Notes: generated from the letters alone by a model not told the origin. DNA of 64,000 nucleotides from Bacteroidales bacterium (GCA_021738565.1 JAIPBT010000001.1:62001-126000); one strand, 5' to 3'; shown: positions 8,212 to 17,271, counted from the first letter of the stretch. Numbers and translations: made by a program.

Positions 8212-9636
8212 ATGAAACGAACAGCAATTGTTTTCATTTTTCTTTCTGCATTATTTGCATTCAGCTGCAACAGCAATCAAAAAGAGATACCTGAAACCCC
8301 CAATTTTCTGATCTTTTTTGTTGATGACCTTCGACCCGAACTAAACTGTTACGGAGTTGAACAGATACATTCTCCCAATATTGACAGAATTGCAGCCGGC
8401 GGGCTGCAGTTCAACAAAGCTTATTGCAATGTGCCTGTATGTGGAGCATCGAGGGCCAGTTTGCTTACCGGGATCAGACCCACCCCGCAAAGATTCGTTA
8501 CCTATGACACCTGGACGGATGAAGATCTTCCGGGACACATATCCCTGCCTGCCTATTTCAGGGACAATGGCTATTATACTGTTTCCTTCGGCAAGGTATT
8601 TCATCACTTGAACGACAGCAAGGAGAGCTGGAGTGAACCTGCGTGGATGCCGCAAGCAACCTTCAGGGGATCATGGAGAGATTACATCTTACCTGAAACA
8701 ATAGAGCAGATCAAGACCGGGGAATACAGCGGTCCTTCCATTGAAAATCCGGGTAACGTGCCTGATTCAGCCTACAAGGATGGAAAAACAGCCAATGCTG
8801 CCATCAGGAAATTACAGCAACTGGCTAAAAAGGACCAGCCCTTCATGTTCTGGGTAGGTTTCCAGAAACCTCACCTTCCTTTCAATGCTCCATCCAAATA
8901 CTGGGATCTTTATGAAAGAGATGAAATGAATCTTGCCGATAACACTGACAAGCCTTTAAATGCCCCCGACAGGGCAATGCACAACTTTGGTGAATTAAGA
9001 GGTTACGATGACATCCCCCCGACCGGGCCGGTCAGTGATGAAAAAGCTGCCGAGCTCATTCATGGTTATTATGCAGCCACAAGCTACACAGATGCCATGA
9101 TCGGCAAGGTGATGGATGAAATTGAAAGTCTGGGGCTGGAGGAAAATACCATCGTTGCCGTATTCGGTGATCACGGCTGGAACCTCGGAGAACATGGTCT
9201 GTGGTGCAAGCATTGCAATTTTAACACCTCTCTCCAGGTACCGCTGATCATCAAGGTACCGGGAATGACCGATGGTGAGACCACAGAGGGAATTACCGAA
9301 TTTATTGACCTTTTCCCAACATTTACGGATCTTGCCGGACTTCCGGAACCTGACTGGGTGCATGGAAAAAGCCTGCTTCCCCTCTTGAAAGATCCAGGCC
9401 TGGATTGGAATGACCCGGTCTATTCAAGGTTTATTTTAGGCAATTCTGTCGTTACAAAAAACCATATTTATACTGAATTCATGATGTCCAGGAGGGATTG
9501 CACGATCGTCTCAAATATGCTGTACGATCACAGAACCGACCCGGATGAAAATGTAAACGTATCGGAAGAGGACAGGTATGCGCCCGTTGTTGATTCACTC
9601 AGTGTTTTGGTAAAAAAAGTGCACTTTGGAAAATAA
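8212..9636 (+). CDS. Lipoprotein sulfatase, iduronate-2-sulfatase-like (S1 family)
   Basis: A 474-residue type I sulfatase with a lipoprotein signal (lipobox FAFSC, Cys19). It has the formylglycine signature CGASRASLLTG with catalytic Cys77, which a formylglycine-generating or anaerobic maturase must modify. Metal ligands are seen in FFVDDLRPELNCYG at the N-terminus and FGDHGWNLGEHGLW in the C-terminal half. FGKVFHHLNDSKESWSEP and FQKPHLPFNAP resemble human-type iduronate-2-sulfatase, so a 2-O-sulfated uronic acid or related sugar sulfate is the best guess. It is 57 bp upstream of eda and the uronate TRAP genes, consistent with desulfating a uronate-containing glycan. Substrate is inference. 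Confidence 0.92.
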   Translation: MKRTAIVFIFLSALFAFSCNSNQKEIPETPNFLIFFVDDLRPELNCYGVEQIHSPNIDRIAAGGLQFNKAYCNVPVCGASRASLLTGIRPTPQRFVTYDTWTDEDLPGHISLPAYFRDNGYYTVSFGKVFHHLNDSKESWSEPAWMPQATFRGSWRDYILPETIEQIKTGEYSGPSIENPGNVPDSAYKDGKTANAAIRKLQQLAKKDQPFMFWVGFQKPHLPFNAPSKYWDLYERDEMNLADNTDKPLNAPDRAMHNFGELRGYDDIPPTGPVSDEKAAELIHGYYAATSYTDAMIGKVMDEIESLGLEENTIVAVFGDHGWNLGEHGLWCKHCNFNTSLQVPLIIKVPGMTDGETTEGITEFIDLFPTFTDLAGLPEPDWVHGKSLLPLLKDPGLDWNDPVYSRFILGNSVVTKNHIYTEFMMSRRDCTIVSNMLYDHRTDPDENVNVSEEDRYAPVVDSLSVLVKKVHFGK

Positions 9637-9693
9637 TCCGCGTCTGATTGGAAAATTATTATTTTTAGGTATTTAAAAGAATCCTTGGCAAAC

Positions 9694-10365
9694 ATGGCTA
9701 CATTATCAAGAATAGAAGTAATACAGGCAATGAAGGCATCCGCGGTGGTGCCTTTGTATTACAATCCGGATGTTGAAGTATGCAAAAATGTGATCAGGGC
9801 CTGCTACGATGGCGGGCTAAGGATCTTCGAATTTACAAATCGGGGTAGTTTTGCCCATGAAGTGTTCGGAGAACTTTCCAAATGGGCCGAAAAAGAATTG
9901 CCCGGTCTTGTGCTGGGGGTAGGATCGGTTGTAGATGCAGGGACAAGTTCCATCTATATTCAGCTTGGAGCTTCTTTTATTGTATCTCCGCTGCTAAACG
10001 AGGAGATGGCAAAGGTTTGTAACAGGAGGAAAGTTATGTGGATGCCTGGCTGCGCAACCGTATCTGAAATATCAAAAGCAGAGGAGCTTGGCGCTGAGGT
10101 TGTGAAGATCTATCCTGCACCGATGCTGGGTGGTCCTGATTTCATTAAGGCCATCAAGGGACCATGTCCGTGGACACAATTGATGCCCTCCGGGGGCGTA
10201 TCTCCTACACTTGATAATCTCAAGAAATGGTTTGATGCAGGGGCCTTCTGTGTTGGCATGGGATCCAAATTGATCACTGCGGACATCATACAGGAAGAAA
10301 AATACGATCTGCTGAGGGAGAAAGTAAAAGAAGTCGTTGAAATAGTTAACAAGATCAGGGGGTAA
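9694..10365 (+). CDS. eda: 2-keto-3-deoxy-6-phosphogluconate (KDPG) aldolase
   Basis: This 223-residue class I aldolase splits KDPG into pyruvate and glyceraldehyde 3-phosphate, the last step of the Entner-Doudoroff-type hexuronate pathway. Glu in FEFTNRG and the Schiff-base lysine in EVVKIYPAP (Lys138) match the KDPG/KHG aldolase active site; the phosphate-binding loop appears as QLMPSGGVSP. The ATG at 9694 is chosen over an in-frame TTG at 9685. The stop is 4 bp before the dctP ATG, so aldolase and TRAP transporter are co-transcribed, linking uptake to uronate breakdown. Confidence 0.93.
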   Translation: MATLSRIEVIQAMKASAVVPLYYNPDVEVCKNVIRACYDGGLRIFEFTNRGSFAHEVFGELSKWAEKELPGLVLGVGSVVDAGTSSIYIQLGASFIVSPLLNEEMAKVCNRRKVMWMPGCATVSEISKAEELGAEVVKIYPAPMLGGPDFIKAIKGPCPWTQLMPSGGVSPTLDNLKKWFDAGAFCVGMGSKLITADIIQEEKYDLLREKVKEVVEIVNKIRG

Positions 10366-10369
10366 ATTC

Positions 10370-11362
10370 ATGCGACAGCTCAAAAGGTTATCATTCCTGT
10401 TTGTGGTCATCTCACTGATTTTAAATGGTTGCATCGTTGATACTGGCACAAAGTCATTGAAGCTTGCCCACGGACTGGATCCCACCCACCCCGTCAGCCA
10501 GGCAATGGAATTCATGGCAGAAAGGTGCGATGAGATCTCAGGCGGCAAACTCATTATAGAGACATATCCATCCGGGCAGCTCGGCTCTGAACAACAGTGC
10601 GTGGAGCTCTTACAGATTGGCAGTCTGGCCATTACAAAGGTCTCTTCAGCAGTGCTTGAAAGCTTTACGGAGGAATTCAAGGTACTGGGGATCCCCTATC
10701 TCTTCAGGTCCAAAGAGCATGCTTTCAAAGTACTTGATGGTCCCATTGGTGATGATATCCTGCTCAGCCTTGAACCATACTGGTTACGGGGATTGTGTTT
10801 TTACGATGCCGGTGCCAGGAGCTTTTATACCATCGACAAACCCATTTACCATCCCGACGACCTTGCCGGGTTGAAGATCAGGGTCATGAAAAGTATCACC
10901 TCCATGGAGAATGTCAAGGCACAGGGGGGGTCTCCGACTCCTATTTCCTGGGGAGAACTATACACCGCGCTTCAAAGCGGGGTGGTAGATGGAGCAGAAA
11001 ACAACCCGCCCAGTTTCTATACCAGTCACCATTACGAGGTGTGCAAATATTATTCACTCAACGAACACACCATGGTGCCTGATGTCCTGATCATCAGTAA
11101 AAACATCTGGGACGATCTGACAGAAGAAGAGAAAAAATGGCTTCAGCAAGCCATCGATGAATCCGTTGTAAAACAACGTGAATTGTGGGCCATGTCAGAG
11201 GCGGAATCCCTGCGCAAGGTTGAAAAAGCAGGTGTAACGATCATCCATCCGGATAAGGCCCCCTTCGCGGAACGGGTCATGGCTTTCAGGGAAAGATACA
11301 GGGACAATGAAAAATTATACAGTTTGATACAAAGAATATCTGCAGCAGAAGAAGAAAATTAG
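10370..11362 (+). CDS. dctP: TRAP transporter substrate-binding lipoprotein (DctP/TAXI-type DctP family)
   Basis: A 330-residue solute-binding protein with a lipoprotein signal (lipobox LNGC, Cys21) instead of the cleaved signal usual in Proteobacteria. Family segments are LAHGLDPTHPVSQAMEFMAE, YPSGQLGSEQQCVELLQIG, the substrate-carboxylate arginine in LAGLKIRVM, and WGELYTALQSGVVDGAENN. It captures an organic acid outside the membrane for the DctQM permease. It is sandwiched between eda (4-bp gap) and dctQ (3-bp gap). A hexuronate is the likely substrate given the operon, since TRAP binding proteins for glucuronate and galacturonate are known; this is inference. Confidence 0.92.
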   Translation: MRQLKRLSFLFVVISLILNGCIVDTGTKSLKLAHGLDPTHPVSQAMEFMAERCDEISGGKLIIETYPSGQLGSEQQCVELLQIGSLAITKVSSAVLESFTEEFKVLGIPYLFRSKEHAFKVLDGPIGDDILLSLEPYWLRGLCFYDAGARSFYTIDKPIYHPDDLAGLKIRVMKSITSMENVKAQGGSPTPISWGELYTALQSGVVDGAENNPPSFYTSHHYEVCKYYSLNEHTMVPDVLIISKNIWDDLTEEEKKWLQQAIDESVVKQRELWAMSEAESLRKVEKAGVTIIHPDKAPFAERVMAFRERYRDNEKLYSLIQRISAAEEEN

Positions 11363-11365
11363 CGT

Positions 11366-11839
11366 ATGAGTTTTTTTAAAAAATCCAGCCGCGTACTTGA
11401 AATTGTCCTGGTGGTTCTATTGAGCGTCCTGGTGCTTGATGTTCTCTGGCAGGTGTTCAGCCGTTATGTGCTCAGTTCACCGAGTTCATTCACCGATGAA
11501 CTGGCCGGCTACCTCCTGATCTGGGTCAGCCTGCTCGGTGCTGCATATGTGGTCGGCAGACAGGAACACCTCGCCATAGACATACTTGTTCAACGGGCCA
11601 AACCAGCCAGGCAGCGCATATTGAAGATCATTATCCAGTCAGTGATCATGGGTTTTGCAGCCGCTGTCATGGTCATTGGCGGATCATGGCTTGTTTATAC
11701 CCGCTTCTACCTGGATGTAAAATCCGCCGCACTCCAGCTTCCGCTGGGATACGTCTATACTGTGCTGCCAATCAGTGGGATTATCATTGTATATTATTCT
11801 GTTCACCACCTTGTCAACATTGTTAAAAACAAATCTTAA
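11366..11839 (+). CDS. dctQ: TRAP transporter small membrane subunit (DctQ)
   Basis: A 157-residue protein with four predicted membrane helices (about residues 11-30, 47-67, 86-108, 126-147), standard for DctQ. The motif DELAGYLLIWVSLLGAAYV and GRQEHLAIDILV are typical. It bridges the lipid-anchored binding protein and the large DctM subunit. The gene starts 3 bp after dctP and ends 2 bp before dctM, so the three subunits are translationally linked. Confidence 0.92.
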   Translation: MSFFKKSSRVLEIVLVVLLSVLVLDVLWQVFSRYVLSSPSSFTDELAGYLLIWVSLLGAAYVVGRQEHLAIDILVQRAKPARQRILKIIIQSVIMGFAAAVMVIGGSWLVYTRFYLDVKSAALQLPLGYVYTVLPISGIIIVYYSVHHLVNIVKNKS

Positions 11840-11841
11840 AC

Positions 11842-13299
11842 ATGGAAGTTATTGTACTGGTCCTGAGCTTCGTTATCCTTCTTGTGCTGGGTGTACCCAT
11901 CGCTTTCAGCATTGGTGCTTCAGGTATCCTTACCATGCTGATCTCCATCGATTCTATCCCTGCATTTACAACCTACGCCCACCGGATGGCAACCGGGCTT
12001 GACAGTTTCGCACTGCTAGCCATCCCGTTTTTTGTCCTCGCGGGGAACATAATGAACAGCGGGGGTATCGCCATGAGGTTGATCAATTTTGCCAGGGTGC
12101 TTGTAGGCGGCCTGCCGGGCGGACTTGCATTTGTCAACGTGATCGCAAATATGCTGTTCGGCGCCATTTCCGGAAGTGCTGCAGCAGCAACTTCAGCCAT
12201 CGGCAGTATAATGGGCCCTGAAATGAAAAAAGAGGGATACAATGAAAACTTCAGTGCAGCAGTTAACATCACCTCAGCAACTACAGGACTTACCATCCCT
12301 CCAAGCAATATTCTTATCGTGTATTCACTAGCAAGCGGAGGCGCCTCGATCACGGCACTGTTCCTCGCGGGATATATTCCCGGGATCTTAACCGGACTGG
12401 GGATCATGCTCGTCGCCATGTCAATGGTCATTTATAAGAACAAAGGGATCCGGGGAATGATCAGGACACTTACATTTGTAATTATAGCCACTGCAATACT
12501 TGTTGGATTTGGAGCAGGACTGAAACTGATACATGATAATGCTTCCGTGGAATTTTTCAAAATGATCATCTATGGACTGATCGCCCTGGGAGCAGGATTC
12601 TGGATTTACAAAACCATTCAACACTGGGAAATGGCCAGAAAAGGGATAATGAAATTCCTCGATGCCATTCCTTCACTGTTGATGCTTGTCATCGTTATCG
12701 GGGGAATTGTAGCAGGTTATTTCACGGCCACAGAAGCCTCAGCTGTGGCGGTACTCTACGCACTCATCCTGGCACTGGTATACCGGGAAATGCGCCTCAA
12801 GGACCTGCCACAGGTATTTCTTCGCTCGGTCAGGACCACAGCCATTGTAATGCTGCTTGTCGCCACCAGTATCGGACTTTCATGGATCATGTCCTATGAG
12901 AATATACCGCAAAATGTGAGCAGCGGATTGCTCAGCATAAGTGATAACCCGATCGTAATCCTGCTGATCATCAATTTTATACTGCTGTTTGTCGGAATAT
13001 TCATGGATATGACACCTGCTGTTCTGATCTTTACGCCAATATTCCTTCCCATTGTTACAACTCAACTCGGCATGGATCCCATTCACTTTGGAATGATCAT
13101 GGTCCTCAACCTCTGTGTGGGACTCTGTACGCCACCCGTGGGTTCAGTTTTATTTATAGGGTGCAGTGTGGCCAACATAAAGATTGAAAAAGTCGTAAGG
13201 CCCCTGCTGCCAATGTTCATAGCAATGATCGTGGTATTGATGCTCGTAACATACATACCCGAACTAAGCCTGTGGCTGCCTGAAATGCTAATGAAATAA
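11842..13299 (+). CDS. dctM: TRAP transporter large permease (DctM)
   Basis: A 485-residue membrane protein carrying the DctM signatures GVPIAFSIGASGI, GALSGS-type loop FGAISGSAAAATSAIGS, TIPPSNILIVYSLASGG and, in the second half, YFTATEASAVAVLYALIL and LCVGLCTPPVGSVLFIG. It drives uptake with a sodium or proton gradient. Ordinary DctM proteins have about 425-430 residues; the excess lies mid-protein, around residues 200-275, where a region with two extra predicted helices is followed by a short basic stretch. This resembles the longer DctM variants of some lineages. Last gene of the eda-TRAP operon; the xylose regulator follows after 85 bp. Confidence 0.92.
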   Translation: MEVIVLVLSFVILLVLGVPIAFSIGASGILTMLISIDSIPAFTTYAHRMATGLDSFALLAIPFFVLAGNIMNSGGIAMRLINFARVLVGGLPGGLAFVNVIANMLFGAISGSAAAATSAIGSIMGPEMKKEGYNENFSAAVNITSATTGLTIPPSNILIVYSLASGGASITALFLAGYIPGILTGLGIMLVAMSMVIYKNKGIRGMIRTLTFVIIATAILVGFGAGLKLIHDNASVEFFKMIIYGLIALGAGFWIYKTIQHWEMARKGIMKFLDAIPSLLMLVIVIGGIVAGYFTATEASAVAVLYALILALVYREMRLKDLPQVFLRSVRTTAIVMLLVATSIGLSWIMSYENIPQNVSSGLLSISDNPIVILLIINFILLFVGIFMDMTPAVLIFTPIFLPIVTTQLGMDPIHFGMIMVLNLCVGLCTPPVGSVLFIGCSVANIKIEKVVRPLLPMFIAMIVVLMLVTYIPELSLWLPEMLMK

Positions 13300-13327
13300 A
13301 GGGATCACTGAATGATACGAATGATTC

Positions 13328-13353
13328 TTTGCGTATTTTTTACGCTAAGTTTG
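13328..13353 (+). promoter_or_regulatory. Candidate XylR operator overlapping a -7 promoter box
   Basis: The arms TTTGCGTA (13328-13335) and TACGCTAA (13341-13348) form an inverted repeat with one mismatch and a five-T spacer. A perfect -7 box TAAGTTTG lies at 13346-13353, overlapping the right arm; no TTTG is found at -33 spacing. Expected transcription start is near 13360, about 25 bases before the regulator ATG at 13385. A repressor bound here would occlude the promoter of the regulator-xylB-xylA operon. Confidence 0.5.
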
Positions 13354-13384
13354 TTTTTTGAAACATTAATACTTACATTTGTTC

Positions 13385-14128
13385 ATGCAGCACCCAGTTC
13401 GAAACTTCAATCCGCATCTGTCTGTCGACTGCGTTGTCTTTGGATTCGATGGCGAGCAACTCAAAGTCTTGCTGATCGAAAGACCAGGATCCGTGCAGAA
13501 GAGTGACCGGAATAAGAGATACAAACTACCGGGAGATCTGATCTTCAAAATGGAAAACCTGGAAAGTGCGGCACAAAGGGTGTTACACCAGCTTACCGGT
13601 CTGGAAAATATATTTCTGCGTCAATTCTCGGTGTTTGGAAAACCGGACAGGATCCCTGAAGGGGATGACCTAAATTGGCTTGAACATTCAACCGGAGTTG
13701 ACATAAACAGGGTGGTGACCACCGCCTATTATTCGCTGATCAGGATTGATAAAAGCAAGACAGCGAAAGAACTGCTGCACAATGCCAGTTGGCACAACGT
13801 TAATGCCCTTCCCGCCCTTGCTTTCGACCACAATTCCATCATTGAAAAAGGACTGGAATGCCTGCGAATGGCTATCAGGTTTGAGCCGATCTGCTTCGAA
13901 CTTCTGCCCGGAAGATTCACGGTCAGGCAGATACAAATCCTCTACGAGGTGATCCTCGGTCAGCAACTTGACAACAGGAATTTCAGGAAAAAGCTGCTCA
14001 AAGCCTGTTACATTGAGAAATTAGATGAAAAACAATCGGGGGTTGCCCACAAACCAGCCAACTACTATAAATTCAATAAAAAGAAATATATCGAATCAAG
14101 AAAGGATCTGTTGTATTACAATTTTTAA
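13385..14128 (+). CDS. NrtR-family Nudix-HTH transcriptional regulator of xylose genes (XylR/AraR-like)
   Basis: A 247-residue protein with an N-terminal Nudix-like domain (VDCVVFGFDGEQLKVLLIER, then YKLPGDLIF) and a C-terminal winged helix (about residues 165-235, with FTVRQIQILYEVILG). In the Nudix box the catalytic Glu residues are replaced (AAQRVLHQLTGL instead of REXXEEXG), so it should bind rather than hydrolyse its ligand. Bacteroidetes arabinose and xylose regulators of this family are established. Its position 12 bp before xylB supports xylose control. An ATG at 13385 is preferred to an in-frame TTG two codons earlier. Confidence 0.87.
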   Translation: MQHPVRNFNPHLSVDCVVFGFDGEQLKVLLIERPGSVQKSDRNKRYKLPGDLIFKMENLESAAQRVLHQLTGLENIFLRQFSVFGKPDRIPEGDDLNWLEHSTGVDINRVVTTAYYSLIRIDKSKTAKELLHNASWHNVNALPALAFDHNSIIEKGLECLRMAIRFEPICFELLPGRFTVRQIQILYEVILGQQLDNRNFRKKLLKACYIEKLDEKQSGVAHKPANYYKFNKKKYIESRKDLLYYNF

Positions 14129-14140
14129 CGAGCGAATCAT

Positions 14141-15628
14141 ATGTATCTATTAGGTTATGACGTTGGAAGTTCTTCTGTAAAGGCAAGTATCGTTGATGCC
14201 TCAACAGGTGAAAACATAGCTTCAGCTTTTAATCCAAAGAAGGAGATGAAGATCACTGCCAACCAGACAGGATGGGCGGAACAACTTCCTGAGACATGGT
14301 GGACGAACCTGAAACTATCCACTGAAGAAGTGTTACAGGTAGCGGAAATTGATGCCTCCAACATAAAAGCCATTGGGATCAGTTACCAGATGCACGGACT
14401 TGTAATAGTAGACAAGGACCTCGAGGTGCTGCGTCCTTCGATCATCTGGTGCGACAGCAGGGCTGTGGAAATCGGAGAAATGGCACTCGGTCAGATCGGG
14501 AAAGATCGCTGTCTGGCACACCTGCTTAACTCCCCTGGAAATTTTACCGCCTCAAAACTGCGTTGGGTAATTGAAAACGAACCCCAGGTATTTGAAAAGG
14601 CCCATAAGATCATGCTGCCGGGCGATTATATAGCAATGAAAATGACCGGTCAACTTAATACGACCATATCAGGCCTGTCGGAAGGAATTTTCTGGGATTT
14701 TAATGAGAACACGCTTGCTGAATTCCTTCTTGATCACTATTCAATTCCTGAATCCCTTGTTCCCGAGATTGTTCCGACATTCTCCGAACAGGGCCGGCTG
14801 ACCGGTTCTGCTGCAGAGGAGCTGGGACTGCTGAAAGGCACACCCATATCCTACCGGGCGGGTGATCAGCCAAACAACGCGTTTTCGCTGAATGTACTCA
14901 ACCCCGGGGAGATTGCCGCAACAGCAGGAACTTCCGGTGTCGTTTACGGGGTAAGTGATGAGATCAAGTATGATCCGGAGAGCCGCGTGAATACATTTGC
15001 ACATGTAAACCACAGTCCCGAACTCAACCGTCTGGGAGTGCTGCTATGCATCAATGGAACCGGGATCCAATATTCATGGCTGAAGAATAACCTTACTGCA
15101 AGGGAGGCGAATTACCCGGCACTGAATGACATGGCAGCAAAGATCCCCGAGGGCTCAGAAGGTTTGCTCATGCTGCCTTTTGGCAATGGTGCGGAAAGAA
15201 TGCTCAATAACAAGGAGACCGGTGCATCCATTCACCGGATGAACTTCAATATTCACAATGAAGCACACCTTGTCAGGGCTGCCCAGGAAGGAATTGTTTA
15301 CTCTTTCCAATACGGAATGGAGATCATGAAACAAACCGGCATTGACCCGAGGGTGATCAGGGCAGGAAATACCAATATGTTCCTTAGCCCGATTTTCAGG
15401 GAGACCCTGGCAACCTTAACCGGAGCAACCATTGAACTGTACGACACCGATGGTTCAGAAGGCGCTGCTAAAGGAGCCGGTGTAGGTTCCGGAATTTACG
15501 GCTCCTTTGAAGAGGCATTCGAGGGCCTGAAGAAAATATCCGTCATTGAGCCCGATCCTGGTAAATCTGATTTTTTCAGGGAACTGTATGGTCAATGGAA
15601 TGCCATTCTTACGAAAATGATTCAATAA
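14141..15628 (+). CDS. xylB: Xylulokinase
   Basis: A 495-residue FGGY-family kinase that phosphorylates D-xylulose to D-xylulose 5-phosphate. The N-terminal ATPase fold shows YDVGSSSVKASIVDA; ISYQMHGLVIVDKD and IIWCDSRAVEIG form the substrate region; AGTSGVVYGVSDE and the C-terminal GSEGAAKGAGVGSGIYG are FGGY motifs. The length is typical. It sits between the Nudix-HTH regulator (12-bp gap) and xylA (23-bp gap), which fixes the assignment to xylose rather than another FGGY sugar. Confidence 0.94.
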   Translation: MYLLGYDVGSSSVKASIVDASTGENIASAFNPKKEMKITANQTGWAEQLPETWWTNLKLSTEEVLQVAEIDASNIKAIGISYQMHGLVIVDKDLEVLRPSIIWCDSRAVEIGEMALGQIGKDRCLAHLLNSPGNFTASKLRWVIENEPQVFEKAHKIMLPGDYIAMKMTGQLNTTISGLSEGIFWDFNENTLAEFLLDHYSIPESLVPEIVPTFSEQGRLTGSAAEELGLLKGTPISYRAGDQPNNAFSLNVLNPGEIAATAGTSGVVYGVSDEIKYDPESRVNTFAHVNHSPELNRLGVLLCINGTGIQYSWLKNNLTAREANYPALNDMAAKIPEGSEGLLMLPFGNGAERMLNNKETGASIHRMNFNIHNEAHLVRAAQEGIVYSFQYGMEIMKQTGIDPRVIRAGNTNMFLSPIFRETLATLTGATIELYDTDGSEGAAKGAGVGSGIYGSFEEAFEGLKKISVIEPDPGKSDFFRELYGQWNAILTKMIQ

Positions 15629-15651
15629 AACACAACAAATAACAGATAATT

Positions 15652-16983
15652 ATGGACTATTTAACCGGAAACAAAGAGTATTTTAAAGGCATTGGGAAAA
15701 TCAAATACGAAGGTCGTGATTCTGACAATCCCCTTGCATATAAATTTTATGACGAAAACAAGGTAATCGCGGGAAAGACCCTGAAGGAACACCTCAGGTT
15801 TGCAGCAGCTTACTGGCATTCATTCTGTGACACCGGCAGTGATCCATTCGGACCTGGCACCATTGAGTTTCCATGGGACCAGGGTAGTGATGCAATTACC
15901 AAAGGCAAACAAAAAATGGATGCCGCATTCGAGTTCTTTACCAAGTTGGGCATACCCTATTACTGCTTTCACGACATTGATCTTGTGGATGAGGGAAACT
16001 CATTGAAAGAATATGAGAAAAATGTTTCTTCCATGGTAGAGTATGCAAAGGAGAAGCAAAAAGCTTCCGGTGTTAAATTACTCTGGGGAACTGCCAATGT
16101 ATTTTCAAACCCACGCTATATGAATGGCGCCTCAACCAACCCCGATTTCAATGCACTTGCTTTCGCGGGCACCCAAATTAAGAATGCCCTGGATGCAACC
16201 ATTGCATTGGGTGGAGAGAACTATGTATTCTGGGGAGGCCGCGAAGGGTATATGTCGCTCCTCAATACCAACATGAAAAGGGAACAGGAACACCTGGCCC
16301 GCTTTCTACACATGGCAAAAGACTATGCAAGGAAAAATGGATTCAAAGGACCTTTCCTTATCGAACCAAAACCGATGGAACCGACCAAACACCAGTATGA
16401 TTACGATACTTCAACAGTAATTGGTTTTCTCCAGAAGAACGGACTTGACAAAGATTTTAAGATGAACATCGAAGTGAACCACGCAACGTTAGCAGGACAC
16501 ACTTTCCAGCATGAGCTTCAGGTGGCAGTAGACAACGGATTGTTCTGCAGCATCGATGCCAACAGGGGGGATTACCAGAATGGATGGGATACCGACCAGT
16601 TCCCGGTCAACCTCTATGAGCTTGTCGAAGCAATGATCGTGATCATACAGGCAGGAGGATTTACTTCGGGCGGAATCAACTTTGATGCAAAAACACGTAG
16701 GAACTCCACTGATCTTGAAGACCTGTTCATTGCCCATATTTCAGGCATGGATGTTTTTGCGAGGGCGTTTGAGGTCACCCATGAATTGCTGGAAAAATCC
16801 CCCTACCTCAATATGATAAGAGAAAGATATGCGTCATTTGACAGCGGTGCAGGAGCAAAATTTGAAAAAGGTGAATTGAAACTGGAGGACCTCAGGGATC
16901 ATGCCTTCTCCAGCGGAGAACCTGCAATGCTAAGCGGAAAGCAGGAACTGTATGAATCACTGATCAACCAGTATATCAAATAG
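15652..16983 (+). CDS. xylA: Xylose isomerase
   Basis: A 443-residue class II xylose isomerase (about 440 residues usual) converting D-xylose to D-xylulose. Catalytic His is in [13 protein letters not shown], the metal and substrate residues in [42 protein letters not shown] and [16 protein letters not shown]. No signal peptide; cytoplasmic. It completes the regulator-xylB-xylA operon. The downstream 367 bp hold repeats and no gene. Confidence 0.97.
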   Translation: MDYLTGNKEYFKGIGKIKYEGRDSDNPLAYKFYDENKVIAGKTLKEHLRFAAAYWHSFCDTGSDPFGPGTIEFPWDQGSDAITKGKQKMDAAFEFFTKLGIPYYCFHDIDLVDEGNSLKEYEKNVSSMVEYAKEKQKASGVKLLWGTANVFSNPRYMNGASTNPDFNALAFAGTQIKNALDATIALGGENYVFWGGREGYMSLLNTNMKREQEHLARFLHMAKDYARKNGFKGPFLIEPKPMEPTKHQYDYDTSTVIGFLQKNGLDKDFKMNIEVNHATLAGHTFQHELQVAVDNGLFCSIDANRGDYQNGWDTDQFPVNLYELVEAMIVIIQAGGFTSGGINFDAKTRRNSTDLEDLFIAHISGMDVFARAFEVTHELLEKSPYLNMIRERYASFDSGAGAKFEKGELKLEDLRDHAFSSGEPAMLSGKQELYESLINQYIK

Positions 16984-16995
16984 AGTTTTTATTTG

Positions 16996-17224
16996 TTAGT
17001 TAGTTAGTTAGTTAACTCAAGTTGCCAGGTACTGGTTACTTGTTTCTATTTGTTTGATAAACAAGTTAATTTAAAATATTGTTGTTTCTGATCATTATTA
17101 ATGGATAGCTATTATTGTATAGTAATTCAGTGTATTAACCAGTCCCTCGACACTTCGGCTCCGCTCAGTGCACCGCTTCGCTCGTCAACCAGTAAACCAG
17201 TAACCAGCAACTTACATTAGTTAG
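16996..17224. repeat. Non-coding repeat element with imperfect terminal inverted repeats (MITE-like candidate)
   Basis: Four TTAG units (16996-17011) and two at the other end (17217-17224) bracket a stretch whose ends are inverted copies. The left arm is 17019-17040 (AAGTTGCCAGGTACTGGTT and following) and the right arm 17191-17213, whose reverse complement begins AAGTTGCTGGTTACTGGTT. The interior has a smaller inverted repeat (CTTGTTT with AAACAAG) and a GC-rich block at about 17134-17186 containing GACACTTCGGCTCCGCTCAG, a phrase I recall from intergenic DNA of many Bacteroidetes. The right end holds an octamer repeat AACCAGTA. No open frame of note. The whole gap 16984-17350 contains only this element and the hairpin after it. 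Confidence 0.5.
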
Positions 17225-17234
17225 TCTGTGAAAA

Positions 17235-17271
17235 GGCTGTCTCAAAGGTTGAAATGACCTTTGATTCAGTC
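17235..17271 (+). terminator. Long imperfect hairpin, possible terminator
   Basis: GGCTGTCTCAAAGGT and ACCTTTGATTCAGTC pair around a TGAAATG loop with two internal mismatches and one G-U pair; the top seven pairs are perfect. It is followed by the pyrimidine-rich CTCTCTTCTTTT rather than a clean T run. It begins with the same AAGGCTGTCTCA phrase as the terminator at 7164. It could end xylA read-through 250 bp downstream. Confidence 0.4.

Noticed and set aside
13375-13382. TACATTTG with TTTG 20 bases upstream, a perfect-looking promoter before the xylose regulator
   Set aside because: The implied start site would fall at or after the regulator ATG at 13385; it would only fit if translation began further downstream, which the conserved N-terminus argues against.
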